DNA from: JADCGM01 sp943370355 | GTDB taxonomy: Bacteria; Pseudomonadota; Alphaproteobacteria; Sphingomonadales; Sphingomonadaceae | Assembly: GCA_943370355.1 (NCBI GenBank) | Contig: CALRQP020000014.1 | Span: 1-64,000 of the forward strand | Length of the DNA: 64,000 nt | Direction: 5' to 3' | In this document: positions 8,827 through 14,986 of the stretch, one piece after another | Layout of the letters: every line of letters starts with the position of its first letter | Position numbering within the stretch: the first letter of the stretch is position 1 | Translations under genes and position numbers: made by a program | The notes under the pieces: generated by a model | What the model was told of the DNA's origin: nothing | Database searches by the model: none | The model's input: the letters and a program-made list of their open reading frames with translations, nothing else

Positions 8827-9429
8827 TCAATGGATCAGGGTCGGGAACGGCAAGATCGGACCACTCTTCATCAGGGTGGGAAAGGGCAGTGACGGCCCAC
8901 TCTTCGTCAGCGTCGGAAAGGGAAGCGACGGACCGCTCTTCGTCAGCGTCGGGAAGGGCAGTGACGGGCCGCTTTTCGTCAGCAGCGGCAGCCCGAACAG
9001 GCCCGACTTGGACGATTTGCTGAGCGTCGGAAGGCCGAGCAGGTCGGATAACAGCGTGCCGCTCTTGGCGAGAACCGGCAGGTTCAGCGCTGACGACAGC
9101 GGCGCGCCTTCGTCCCAGGTCAGGCCCTCATATTGCGCTTTCTCGCCGCCGGTGTCGCCGGCCCGGGCGGTATTGAGAATCTCCGTCGCAATCTGGCTGA
9201 AGCCCCACATTGTGCTGACGACGACCAGCGCCATGCCTTCTTTGAAAGCTTCGACATAGGCCTTGGCGTTGTCTCGCATCACGCCTTTTTCGCCGAGCGC
9301 CGTGACGCCGATATAGTCGCTGCCGCGGATAATGAGTCGGATTTGCTTGTCTTCCAAGCCGCTCTCTTTCAGCTCGCTGACGGCAGCGGCGGCATCTGCG
9401 GCGGTGTTGTACATGCGCGAAAGGGGCAT
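8827..9429 (-). CDS. Unknown protein with C-terminal 12-residue repeats, downstream of pucC
   Basis: A 200-aa protein with two parts. The first ~80 residues (MYNTAADAAAAVSELKESGL, then LVVVSTMWGFSQIATEIL) weakly resemble the small general-stress YflT/GS17M-like domain and include a short hydrophobic stretch. From about residue 110 the chain becomes Leu/Pro/Ser-rich with motifs of the form LPxLxKSG. It ends in four near-identical units of LTKSGPSLPFPT, the last degenerate, encoded by a 36-base tandem repeat. No signal peptide is obvious. It starts 44 bases after the pucC stop on the same strand, so it probably belongs to the puc transcript. A membrane or light-harvesting role is only guilt by association; I do not recognise the protein. 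Confidence 0.7.
   Translation of the reverse strand: MPLSRMYNTAADAAAAVSELKESGLEDKQIRLIIRGSDYIGVTALGEKGVMRDNAKAYVEAFKEGMALVVVSTMWGFSQIATEILNTARAGDTGGEKAQYEGLTWDEGAPLSSALNLPVLAKSGTLLSDLLGLPTLSKSSKSGLFGLPLLTKSGPSLPFPTLTKSGPSLPFPTLTKSGPSLPFPTLMKSGPILPFPTLIH
8840..8983. repeat. Four in-frame copies of a 36-base tandem repeat
   Basis: Units begin at 8840, 8876, 8912 and 8948. They differ at a handful of positions, mainly third codon positions, except the outermost unit, which changes residues. The unit is a multiple of three and keeps the reading frame, so the array can expand or contract without frameshifting. A fifth, more diverged unit may continue from 8984. Confidence 0.9.
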
Positions 9430-9473
9430 GGGCTTTTCCTTCTCTATGGGCCGAGCCAGCCGGCCGGGTCTGG

Positions 9474-10874
9474 TTACGCCTGCAAATTAAACGCTCTGGT
9501 CCTTCCCGCTCGAACGAGCGGAATCATGATGAGCAACGTCGCGAATAGCAACGCCAGTTCGAGGCCATAGACGGCGTGATAGCCGGTCGGCGACGTCCTC
9601 GTGGTTGCGAGAGCGGCGGCGACGACATCCCGGATGATGCCGCCCAGCGCGATTGCGAGTCCTGCGGCCGAGGCCTGCATCGCGCCCCAGGCCCCGAGTG
9701 CCAGTCCAGCCTGATCTTCGGGCGCGAGGTTCATCGTCGCAGTGAGCGTGCCGTGGCCGAACAGCCCGGCCCCGAAACCGATCAGCAGTGTGCCAAGTGC
9801 GAATGGCCAGGCCGATCCGATCGGCGCGGCAAGGATGACGAGTGTGAAGGCGGGAATGCCGGTCAGCACGCCGGCTGCCGCCATCCGGAATGGATCGGCA
9901 CCGCGACTGAGCACGCGCGAGGCAAGTCCGAAGCCTGCGAGTCCGCCGATGGCCAGCGTTGCGGTTAGCTTCGTCGTGTCGCCGACCGTCAGCCCCAGCA
10001 CCTGCCCGCCATAGGGCTCGAGCAACACGTCTTCCATGCTGAAGGCCATCGTGCCGAAGCCGATGACGATGAGCCGGCGCAGCGCCTGCCCGCCCTGAAT
10101 GAAGCGCGCCCAAGCCTCGCTGAATGTCGGGGGCTCGACCGGCTCCGATGCGCCCGCAGTCCCACCCCGCGCTTCCTGCTTCCAGAGCGCGATGCCGTTC
10201 AGGACCAGCGTTAGGACCGCCGATCCCTGGATGACTTGGATCAGCCGTCCAGGCGAGAAATCAGCGAGCAGCGCGCCGAAGATCAGAGCGCTGGCGATCA
10301 TGCCAAACAGCAGCATCACATACATCAAGCCAACGACCTTGGGCCGCGATTCGGGGGCCGCGAGATCGGTCGCCAGCGCGAGGCCAACGGTCTGGGTGGT
10401 ATGCAGGCCGGCCCCGACGAGCAGGAAGGCCAGCGCCGCGCTGGCATGGCCGATCCACAAGGGGGCCTGAGCGGAATTTCCTTGGCCCGACAATACCAAC
10501 AGCGCGAACGGCATGATCGCGAGTCCGCCGAACTGCACCATCGCGCCGCGGAAAATGAAGGGGACGCGTTTCCAGCCAAGCACCGACTGGTGGTTGTCTG
10601 AGCGGAATCCGATCAGCGCCCGGAAGGGCGCAAACAGCAGCGGCAATGAGATCATGACCCCGACCAGCGAGGCCGGCACGCCGAGCTCGACGATCATCAC
10701 GCGATTGAGTGTGCCGACCAGCAGCACGAGGCTCATGCCGACCGCGACCTGAAACAGTGACAGGCGGAGCAGGCGGGATAGCGGCAGTTCGGGTGTCGCG
10801 GCGTCGGCGAACGGCAGCCAGCGGGTGCCCATGCCGACCCAGGCGCGCATTGCCGCTTTGCTCAGCCGATTCAT
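9474..10874 (-). CDS. pucC: PucC-family light-harvesting assembly protein (MFS, BCD family)
   Basis: A 466-aa polytopic membrane protein of the PucC/LhaA (bacteriochlorophyll delivery) branch of the major facilitator superfamily. PucC is needed for assembly or stability of the LH2 antenna. Visible family features are about 12 hydrophobic segments, LNRVMIVELGVPASLVGVM early on, GFRSDNHQSVLGWKRVPFI, TQTVGLALATDLAAPESRPK, and EDVLLEPYGGQVLGL in the second half. It is the third gene after pucB and pucA on the same strand, so pucC is preferred over lhaA, the LH1 homologue usually placed beside bch genes. The start ATG is 4 bases after GGAG. A stem-loop between pucA and this gene should lower its expression relative to pucBA, as is known for other puc operons. 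Confidence 0.92.
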   Translation of the reverse strand: MNRLSKAAMRAWVGMGTRWLPFADAATPELPLSRLLRLSLFQVAVGMSLVLLVGTLNRVMIVELGVPASLVGVMISLPLLFAPFRALIGFRSDNHQSVLGWKRVPFIFRGAMVQFGGLAIMPFALLVLSGQGNSAQAPLWIGHASAALAFLLVGAGLHTTQTVGLALATDLAAPESRPKVVGLMYVMLLFGMIASALIFGALLADFSPGRLIQVIQGSAVLTLVLNGIALWKQEARGGTAGASEPVEPPTFSEAWARFIQGGQALRRLIVIGFGTMAFSMEDVLLEPYGGQVLGLTVGDTTKLTATLAIGGLAGFGLASRVLSRGADPFRMAAAGVLTGIPAFTLVILAAPIGSAWPFALGTLLIGFGAGLFGHGTLTATMNLAPEDQAGLALGAWGAMQASAAGLAIALGGIIRDVVAAALATTRTSPTGYHAVYGLELALLFATLLIMIPLVRAGRTRAFNLQA

Positions 10875-10936
10875 CTCCGGGCCAATTCCACCCCATCGCG
10901 GGACCGGCGCAATCGAGTCGCCTGGTCCATCGTCTC

Positions 10937-10973
10937 CCCAAAAATCAAACGCCGGGATCCGAAGACCCCGGCG
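10937..10973 (-). terminator. Stem-loop with UUCG loop between pucA and pucC
   Basis: Read on the minus strand, a roughly 10-base-pair stem (arms at 10973-10964 and 10959-10950, one G-T wobble) closes a TTCG tetraloop and is followed by a run GTTTGATTTTTG. Such structures in puc and puf operons stabilise the antenna mRNA and let only part of transcription reach the assembly gene. That role here is inferred from position. Confidence 0.78.
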
Positions 10974-11003
10974 CCGTGATCGGTCACCCTTGTGACCGCA
11001 TCG

Positions 11004-11315
11004 TCAGTTCAGACTCGCCATTTCCACCGGGGCCGCCGCCTTTGGCGTGACGGTAACGGTGAAGGCTGCGGCTGTCTGGCCAGCGACAGGTTTTACATCG
11101 ACTGTGAACGCAGCGTTGGCCTTCGCGACCGCGACCGGCTGTTCGATTTGCGCCGTCTTGGCCGCGCTTTTGCCGCCGTTAAAGAAATCCGCCATCCATG
11201 TCGTGTTCGACAGCACAGCGGTATGAACGAGCAGCGACGTGCCGGCGACGGCACCGAGGAAGAGCGGCAAACCCACGCTGGGATTGACCACAGTCCAGAT
11301 ACGACCTTGGTTCAT
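11004..11315 (-). CDS. pucA: LH2 light-harvesting alpha subunit with long C-terminal extension
   Basis: Alpha polypeptide of the peripheral antenna. The front half matches PucA closely: NQGRIWTVVNPSVGLPLFL, then the single membrane helix with His31, the expected B850 bacteriochlorophyll ligand (LLVHTAVL), and NTTW to Trp40. Two things are unusual. Positions 44 and 45, which are Tyr/Tyr or Tyr/Trp in standard B850 complexes and hydrogen-bond the B850 acetyl groups, are Phe44 and Phe45. The protein is 103 aa rather than ~53-60: residues from about 47 on form an Ala/Val/Thr/Pro-rich tail with an internal near-repeat (AAFTVDVKP and AAFTVTVTP). An AGGAGGA ribosome-binding site overlaps the pucB stop; the intergenic gap is 12 bases. 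Confidence 0.93.
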   Translation of the reverse strand: MNQGRIWTVVNPSVGLPLFLGAVAGTSLLVHTAVLSNTTWMADFFNGGKSAAKTAQIEQPVAVAKANAAFTVDVKPVAGQTAAAFTVTVTPKAAAPVEMASLN

Positions 11316-11327
11316 GTTCCGATCCTC

Positions 11328-11492
11328 CTAGTGCAGCCAGGGCGAATAAATATACGCCAAGCCGTGCGCGATCAGTGCGATCAGGAAAAACACGCGCGCG
11401 CCGTCAATGACGTGCTTGTGCAGTGCTTCCGACTCCTTGATCGTAAGGCCGGTCGGCCAGACCCGGTCCGGATCGTCCAAATCTTTGCTCAT
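11328..11492 (-). CDS. pucB: LH2 light-harvesting beta subunit
   Basis: A 54-aa beta polypeptide that pairs with PucA in the LH2 ring. It reads VWPTGLTIKESEALHKHV then DGARVFFLIALIAHGLAY and ends SPWLH. The key residues align with Rhodoblastus acidophilus LH2 beta: the H-x8-R spacing (beta-His12 and beta-Arg20 equivalents) and the B850 ligand His (beta-His30 equivalent) in LIAHG, with the same PWLH C-terminus. These LH2-type signatures (VWPSGLT-like start, DGxRVF) separate it from LH1 PufB. AGGGAGGG lies 8 bases before the ATG at 11492. It is the first gene of the pucBAC operon. Confidence 0.95.
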   Translation of the reverse strand: MSKDLDDPDRVWPTGLTIKESEALHKHVIDGARVFFLIALIAHGLAYIYSPWLH

Positions 11493-11964
11493 TCAGGTGC
11501 CCTCCCTATGGACAGTTGAGGCTCGTCTCGTGCTGAACCCGCACGCGGGCTATGCGCCAGATGCCCGAACTCCGACCCTTAGGCTGCGCGCATGGCTCGG
11601 CCAAAAGTCGGTGCTGCGTTCCCGACGCCACGCCGCTCTACTCAAAAGAATGCCCACCCGAGCCTCGCAGCGGTCGCCGCAAAATCCGACCGCTTACTTC
11701 CGAGACCACTTCACACCCGATCAGTGTCAAAACTGAGCGACACAAAAAGGTGTAAACAGAAATGTACGACGCCTATCCGTGCTGTCAAGCCACGAGCATC
11801 ATCAGCGAGCTCAGCCGGTGGCGCAGAAACGCCAAAAAACAGCGACTTTTTTAGCTTGCCCCTCACATTGGGGGGAGGTGGCGGGCATAGCAATCTATGG
11901 CCATCGAGCATCGGGTGCAGCGCGGGTAACGGCACTGCGCCGTTGTCTTGGCGGAGAAACGGTA
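11493..11964. other. Non-coding puc control region
   Basis: 472 bases without a credible gene, between pucB (minus) and the crotonase (plus). It carries the PpsR-like double site at 11725-11768 and an AT-richer stretch around 11720-11850, which stands out from the GC-rich surroundings and is the likely promoter zone. On the minus strand a TTGACA hexamer (11730-11725) overlaps the first site, but no convincing -10 element follows at 16-18 bases. Confidence 0.6.
11725..11768. promoter_or_regulatory. Tandem PpsR/CrtJ-type operator upstream of pucBAC
   Basis: Site 1 is an exact TGT-N12-ACA at 11725-11742. Site 2 is TGT-N12-ACG at 11751-11768, one mismatch from consensus. They are 8 bases apart. 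TGT-N12-ACA is the established recognition sequence of the PpsR/CrtJ repressor of photosynthesis genes, and paired sites 8 bases apart are known for cooperative CrtJ binding. The pair lies about 235 bases before the pucB start, so a long leader or a position in the promoter is implied. It is also about 200 bases from the divergent crotonase. Confidence 0.7.
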
Positions 11965-12735
11965 ATGGTACTCACGATCGAACGCTGCGGCGGCTATGCC
12001 GTCCTGACGCTGAACCGGCCTGAGGCGATGAACGCGCTGTCGCGCGAGTTGCGGTCGACGCTGGCGCGGACCGTTGCGGAGCTTGAGGCCGATCCGGAGA
12101 TCCGGGTGCTGATCCTGACGGGCGCTGGCGAGCGGGCGTTTACGGCCGGGCTCGACCTCAAGGAACTCGGAACCGGGGGAGCAACGGTTGGCGAGGCAGT
12201 CGAGGACGAGGATCCGGTCCGCGCGCTCGGGCAATTCTCCGGGCCGATCATCGGCGCGATCAACGGCGTGGCAATCACTGGCGGATTCGAGGTCGCGTTG
12301 GCCTGCGACGTGCTGATTGCCAGCGAGACGGCGCGATTTGCGGATACGCATGCGCGGGTCGGGGTCATGCCGGGTTGGGGCCTCAGCCAGAAGCTGAGCC
12401 GGGCGATCGGCATCTCGCGCGCCAAGGAGCTATCACTGACAGGGAATTTCCTGAGCGCCGAACAGGCCGAACGCTGGGGACTCGTCAATCGCGTGGTACC
12501 GCAGGCAGAGCTGCTGCCGGCGGCGCGGAAACTCGCCGAGGACATGCTGTCGGTGATCCCCGAGATGCTTGTCGCCTATAAGCGACTCATAGACGATGGC
12601 TTCGCGAAGGCCTTTGGCGAAGGGCTGGCGATCGAGGCGGAACGGTCGCGAACGGCGAACAAGGGCGTGACGGCGGCGGGGATCGAGGAACGGCGGCTGG
12701 CGGTGCTGGCGCGCGGGCGCGATCAGCGGGGCTGA
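11965..12735 (+). CDS. Enoyl-CoA hydratase/isomerase (crotonase) family protein
   Basis: Crotonase-fold protein of 256 aa. The CoA-binding/oxyanion segments are present (ERAFTAGLDLKEL and GAINGVAITGGFEVAL), as is the later MPGWGLSQKLSRAIG. Of the two catalytic glutamates of classical hydratases, the first is retained (Glu109 in GGFEV). The second, 20 residues later, is His129 (ADTHARVG). This argues against an ordinary hydratase and for another crotonase reaction such as isomerisation. The start at 11965 (GGAGAA 8 bases upstream) gives a normal N-terminus; an upstream in-frame start would add an unrelated 62 residues. The 3' end overlaps the convergent oxygenase gene by 13 bases. Confidence 0.85.
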   Translation: MVLTIERCGGYAVLTLNRPEAMNALSRELRSTLARTVAELEADPEIRVLILTGAGERAFTAGLDLKELGTGGATVGEAVEDEDPVRALGQFSGPIIGAINGVAITGGFEVALACDVLIASETARFADTHARVGVMPGWGLSQKLSRAIGISRAKELSLTGNFLSAEQAERWGLVNRVVPQAELLPAARKLAEDMLSVIPEMLVAYKRLIDDGFAKAFGEGLAIEAERSRTANKGVTAAGIEERRLAVLARGRDQRG

Positions 12736-13721
12736 GCGGCGTCCTCGGGGCCGAACGCCGTGCCGGGATCGGACGGGCGGGCGCGGATCCAACGGCTCGC
12801 CAGATATTTGACGCCGCGGGTGACGGGCAGGCCTTCATGTTCGGTCGCGGGATCGGGGCGGCCGACTTCGGTCGCATTGGCGAACAACAGCGCGTCGCCG
12901 GGCGCGCCGCGAAAGCGCAGTCCGGACTTGCAGAAATGGGTTTCGCCGCCGTCATAGTCGGCGTTCAGGTAGACGAGCAGCGTCAGGATGCGCTGATTGG
13001 CCAGACTCGGGATCGCATCGAGGTGCGGGCGGTAGCTGTCGCCCGGCTGGTAGCGCAGGATTTGCAGCGGCTCGCCCCGTTCGACCTCCGTGCGGCTGGC
13101 GGCGGCGATACGGCGGTTGATCGCATGGACGGCAGGCCATTCGGAGATCGCTGAGAAGCCGGCATAGGCGGATTGGCGAACGGGGTCTTGGACGAAGGCC
13201 TGCCGCGCTTCGTGAAAGATTTCGGCGCGGCGGAAGCGCGATTGAGAGATGTCGATCAGGAAGTCGCATTCGGCGGCGGTCAGAAGGCCGGGGATGCAGG
13301 CTGTATAGGGCTCGGCACTAAGTGTTTCTGGCTCAATCGGATCGGCAGGATCGCCGACCGCATCGAGCTGCATGGCTGCCAGCAGACTGACCTGCCGAGC
13401 GGCGAGCGGGTCGCGGTCCGTCCACTCGCCGAGTAGCGCCAGCGCGCCCGGCCAGTCGCGTCGTCCACCGGTGCCGGTTGCGAGTAGCCCGGTTAGGACT
13501 CGGGCAGCGCCGGGGTCTCCGAGCGCCATTGCGGCGGCGAAATCGGCGCGGGCAGCGGCGAGGTCGCGAGGGAGGTGGCGGCCCTCGATCCGCCAGAGGC
13601 CGAGCGCGATGTGGGCGGGTGCGCTGCCCGAGGCGGCGGCGGACTCGAGCATGGCGATGGCGGCCGCAGTGTCGCCCGCCTGCGCGCGGGCCAGCGCGAG
13701 CCGGACGGCCTCGGTCGTCAC
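12723..13721 (-). CDS. SEL1-repeat + 2-oxoglutarate/Fe(II) prolyl-hydroxylase-like oxygenase
   Basis: A 332-aa two-part protein. The N-terminal ~110 residues are Ala-rich SEL1/TPR-like helices (ALARAQAGDTAAAIAMLESA). The C-terminal ~200 residues form a P4Hc-type double-stranded beta-helix oxygenase. Its iron ligands are His233 and Asp235 in YRPHLDAI and His295 in EHEGLP, and Lys305 in RGVKYLASRW is in the place of the 2-oxoglutarate anchor. GGETHFCKSG and APGDALLF also fit. Bacterial members hydroxylate prolines in partner proteins; the target is unknown. The start is GTG within a GTGA overlap with the stop of the upstream epoxide hydrolase (13718-13721), indicating translational coupling. 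Confidence 0.85.
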   Translation of the reverse strand: MTTEAVRLALARAQAGDTAAAIAMLESAAASGSAPAHIALGLWRIEGRHLPRDLAAARADFAAAMALGDPGAARVLTGLLATGTGGRRDWPGALALLGEWTDRDPLAARQVSLLAAMQLDAVGDPADPIEPETLSAEPYTACIPGLLTAAECDFLIDISQSRFRRAEIFHEARQAFVQDPVRQSAYAGFSAISEWPAVHAINRRIAAASRTEVERGEPLQILRYQPGDSYRPHLDAIPSLANQRILTLLVYLNADYDGGETHFCKSGLRFRGAPGDALLFANATEVGRPDPATEHEGLPVTRGVKYLASRWIRARPSDPGTAFGPEDAAQPR

Positions 13722-14860
13722 GCTGCCGGGAGGCCCGAGGCGAATTTGCGCAGGTCGGCGAGAAAGAGTTCGGGCTCTTCGAGGCTGGCGAAATGACCGC
13801 CGCGCGGCATGTCGGTCCAGTGGACGACATTGTAGCCGCGCTCGACGATGTGGCGGCCGGGGAAGGCGAGCAGGTCGCGCGGGAAGGCGGCGACTCCGGT
13901 CGGGACTTCGATGCGGCGGCCGGCCGGGATGCTGAAACCGCCCTCGGCAAACATGCCGGCGTAGATCCAGGTCGCGGTGTTGAAGCTGCGCGTCGTCAGA
14001 TAGATCATGATGTTGGTGAGCATCTGATCCATCGTGAACGGATAGTCGGCGACGCTCGGCCCGCCACGCTCGCTCCAGCCGGCGAATTTCTCGGCGAGCC
14101 AGGCGGCAACGCCCATCGGCGAGTCCATCATCGCATAGCCGAGGCTCTGCGGCTTGGTGCCCTGCAGCTGGAGATAGGCGGTGTCGCGCTCGCGGATCGC
14201 AATGGCGCGGGCGAGCCACTCTTTGTCGGCATCTGTTTCCGGCCGCATGTCGGCGGGGCGCAGGCCGAAGCCGTTGAGATGGATCGCCGTGACGCGGGCC
14301 GAGTCGAGGCCGATCCAGCCACCAATCACACAGCCCCAGTCGCCGCCCTGAAGGACGTAATGATCGTAGCCGAGCGCGGGCATCAGCTTGTCGTAGAGCG
14401 CGGCGACACTGCGCGGGCCGAGCGGCGACTTGGGCTTGTCCGACCAAGCATAGCCGGGGAGCGACGGCGCGACGACGTGGAAGGCCGGGGCTGCCGGGTC
14501 TTCGGGTTCGGCCAAGCGCTCGATGATCGCATCGAATTCGAGGATCGAGCCGGGCCAGCCGTGCGCGATGAGCAGCGGCCGCGCGTCGGGGCGGGAGGAG
14601 CGGCGGTGGATGGTGTGCAGGTGAAAGCCGGGCTCGACCTCGACGCGGACCTGCGGGTGGCGGTTGAGATGGGCGACGGCGGCAGGCCAGTCGAAGTGGG
14701 TGAGCCAATGGTCGCGCAGTGCCTCCATGTAGGCGCGGTTCGCGCCGTAGCGCCAACCGGCGTCGGTCGGCTCCTCGAAGAAGCGGAAGTCGGCGACCCG
14801 GCGGGCGATCCAGGCGGCTTCGTCTTCGTGGGCGGGGATGGTGAACGGGGTGATGGTCAT
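13718..14860 (-). CDS. Epoxide hydrolase (alpha/beta hydrolase with EHN domain)
   Basis: A 380-aa microsomal-type epoxide hydrolase. The N-terminal EHN segment starts ITPFTIPAHEDEAAW. The alpha/beta-hydrolase core follows, with the oxyanion motif HGWPG (100-104), the nucleophile Asp174 in GGDWG, and a C-terminal RGGHFASLEEPE that supplies the catalytic His. Its expected reaction is hydrolysis of epoxides to vicinal diols through an aspartyl-ester intermediate; the natural substrate cannot be read from sequence. The ATG at 14860 follows GGAGAAG. The upstream neighbour (GMC oxidoreductase) is separated by a palindromic repeat, and the downstream oxygenase overlaps by four bases. Confidence 0.9.
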   Translation of the reverse strand: MTITPFTIPAHEDEAAWIARRVADFRFFEEPTDAGWRYGANRAYMEALRDHWLTHFDWPAAVAHLNRHPQVRVEVEPGFHLHTIHRRSSRPDARPLLIAHGWPGSILEFDAIIERLAEPEDPAAPAFHVVAPSLPGYAWSDKPKSPLGPRSVAALYDKLMPALGYDHYVLQGGDWGCVIGGWIGLDSARVTAIHLNGFGLRPADMRPETDADKEWLARAIAIRERDTAYLQLQGTKPQSLGYAMMDSPMGVAAWLAEKFAGWSERGGPSVADYPFTMDQMLTNIMIYLTTRSFNTATWIYAGMFAEGGFSIPAGRRIEVPTGVAAFPRDLLAFPGRHIVERGYNVVHWTDMPRGGHFASLEEPELFLADLRKFASGLPAA

Positions 14861-14870
14861 CTGCTTCTCC

Positions 14871-14986
14871 TCCCTCCCTGCTAGGCAGGGAGGGTCGGGG
14901 TGGGTCGGTGCGGCGAGGTCATCGTCCAGAGGGTCGGGTGCGCCGCGAGCACCCACCCCAACCCTACCTGCCGAGCAGGGAGGGAG
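14871..14986. repeat. GC-rich paired-hairpin repeat (element 1)
   Basis: Two hairpins built on CCCTCCCTGC/GCAGGGAGGG lie at either end (around 14872-14895 and 14965-14985). Next to them, on the inside, are TCGGGGTGGGT and its reverse complement ACCCACCCCAACC, so the whole ~116-base element is roughly a large inverted repeat. It fills the space between the GMC gene and the epoxide hydrolase gene. It has the same design as the elements at 20.3 and 23.8 kb but a different core. Confidence 0.75.

Noticed and set aside
8840..8983. A regular array of 36-base repeats that could suggest CRISPR
   Set aside because: The units are contiguous with no spacers and encode an in-frame 12-residue protein repeat; no cas genes are present.
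11701..11760. TTGACA on the minus strand as the -35 box of the puc promoter
   Set aside because: No acceptable -10 hexamer at 16-18 bases. The hexamer is part of the PpsR-like site, so it was not listed as a promoter.
12723..14756. One 677-codon minus-strand open frame covering both the oxygenase and part of the epoxide hydrolase region
   Set aside because: Only the part after 13721 makes sense as protein. The rest is an Arg/Pro-rich shadow of the epoxide hydrolase gene, which lies in another frame with catalytic motifs.
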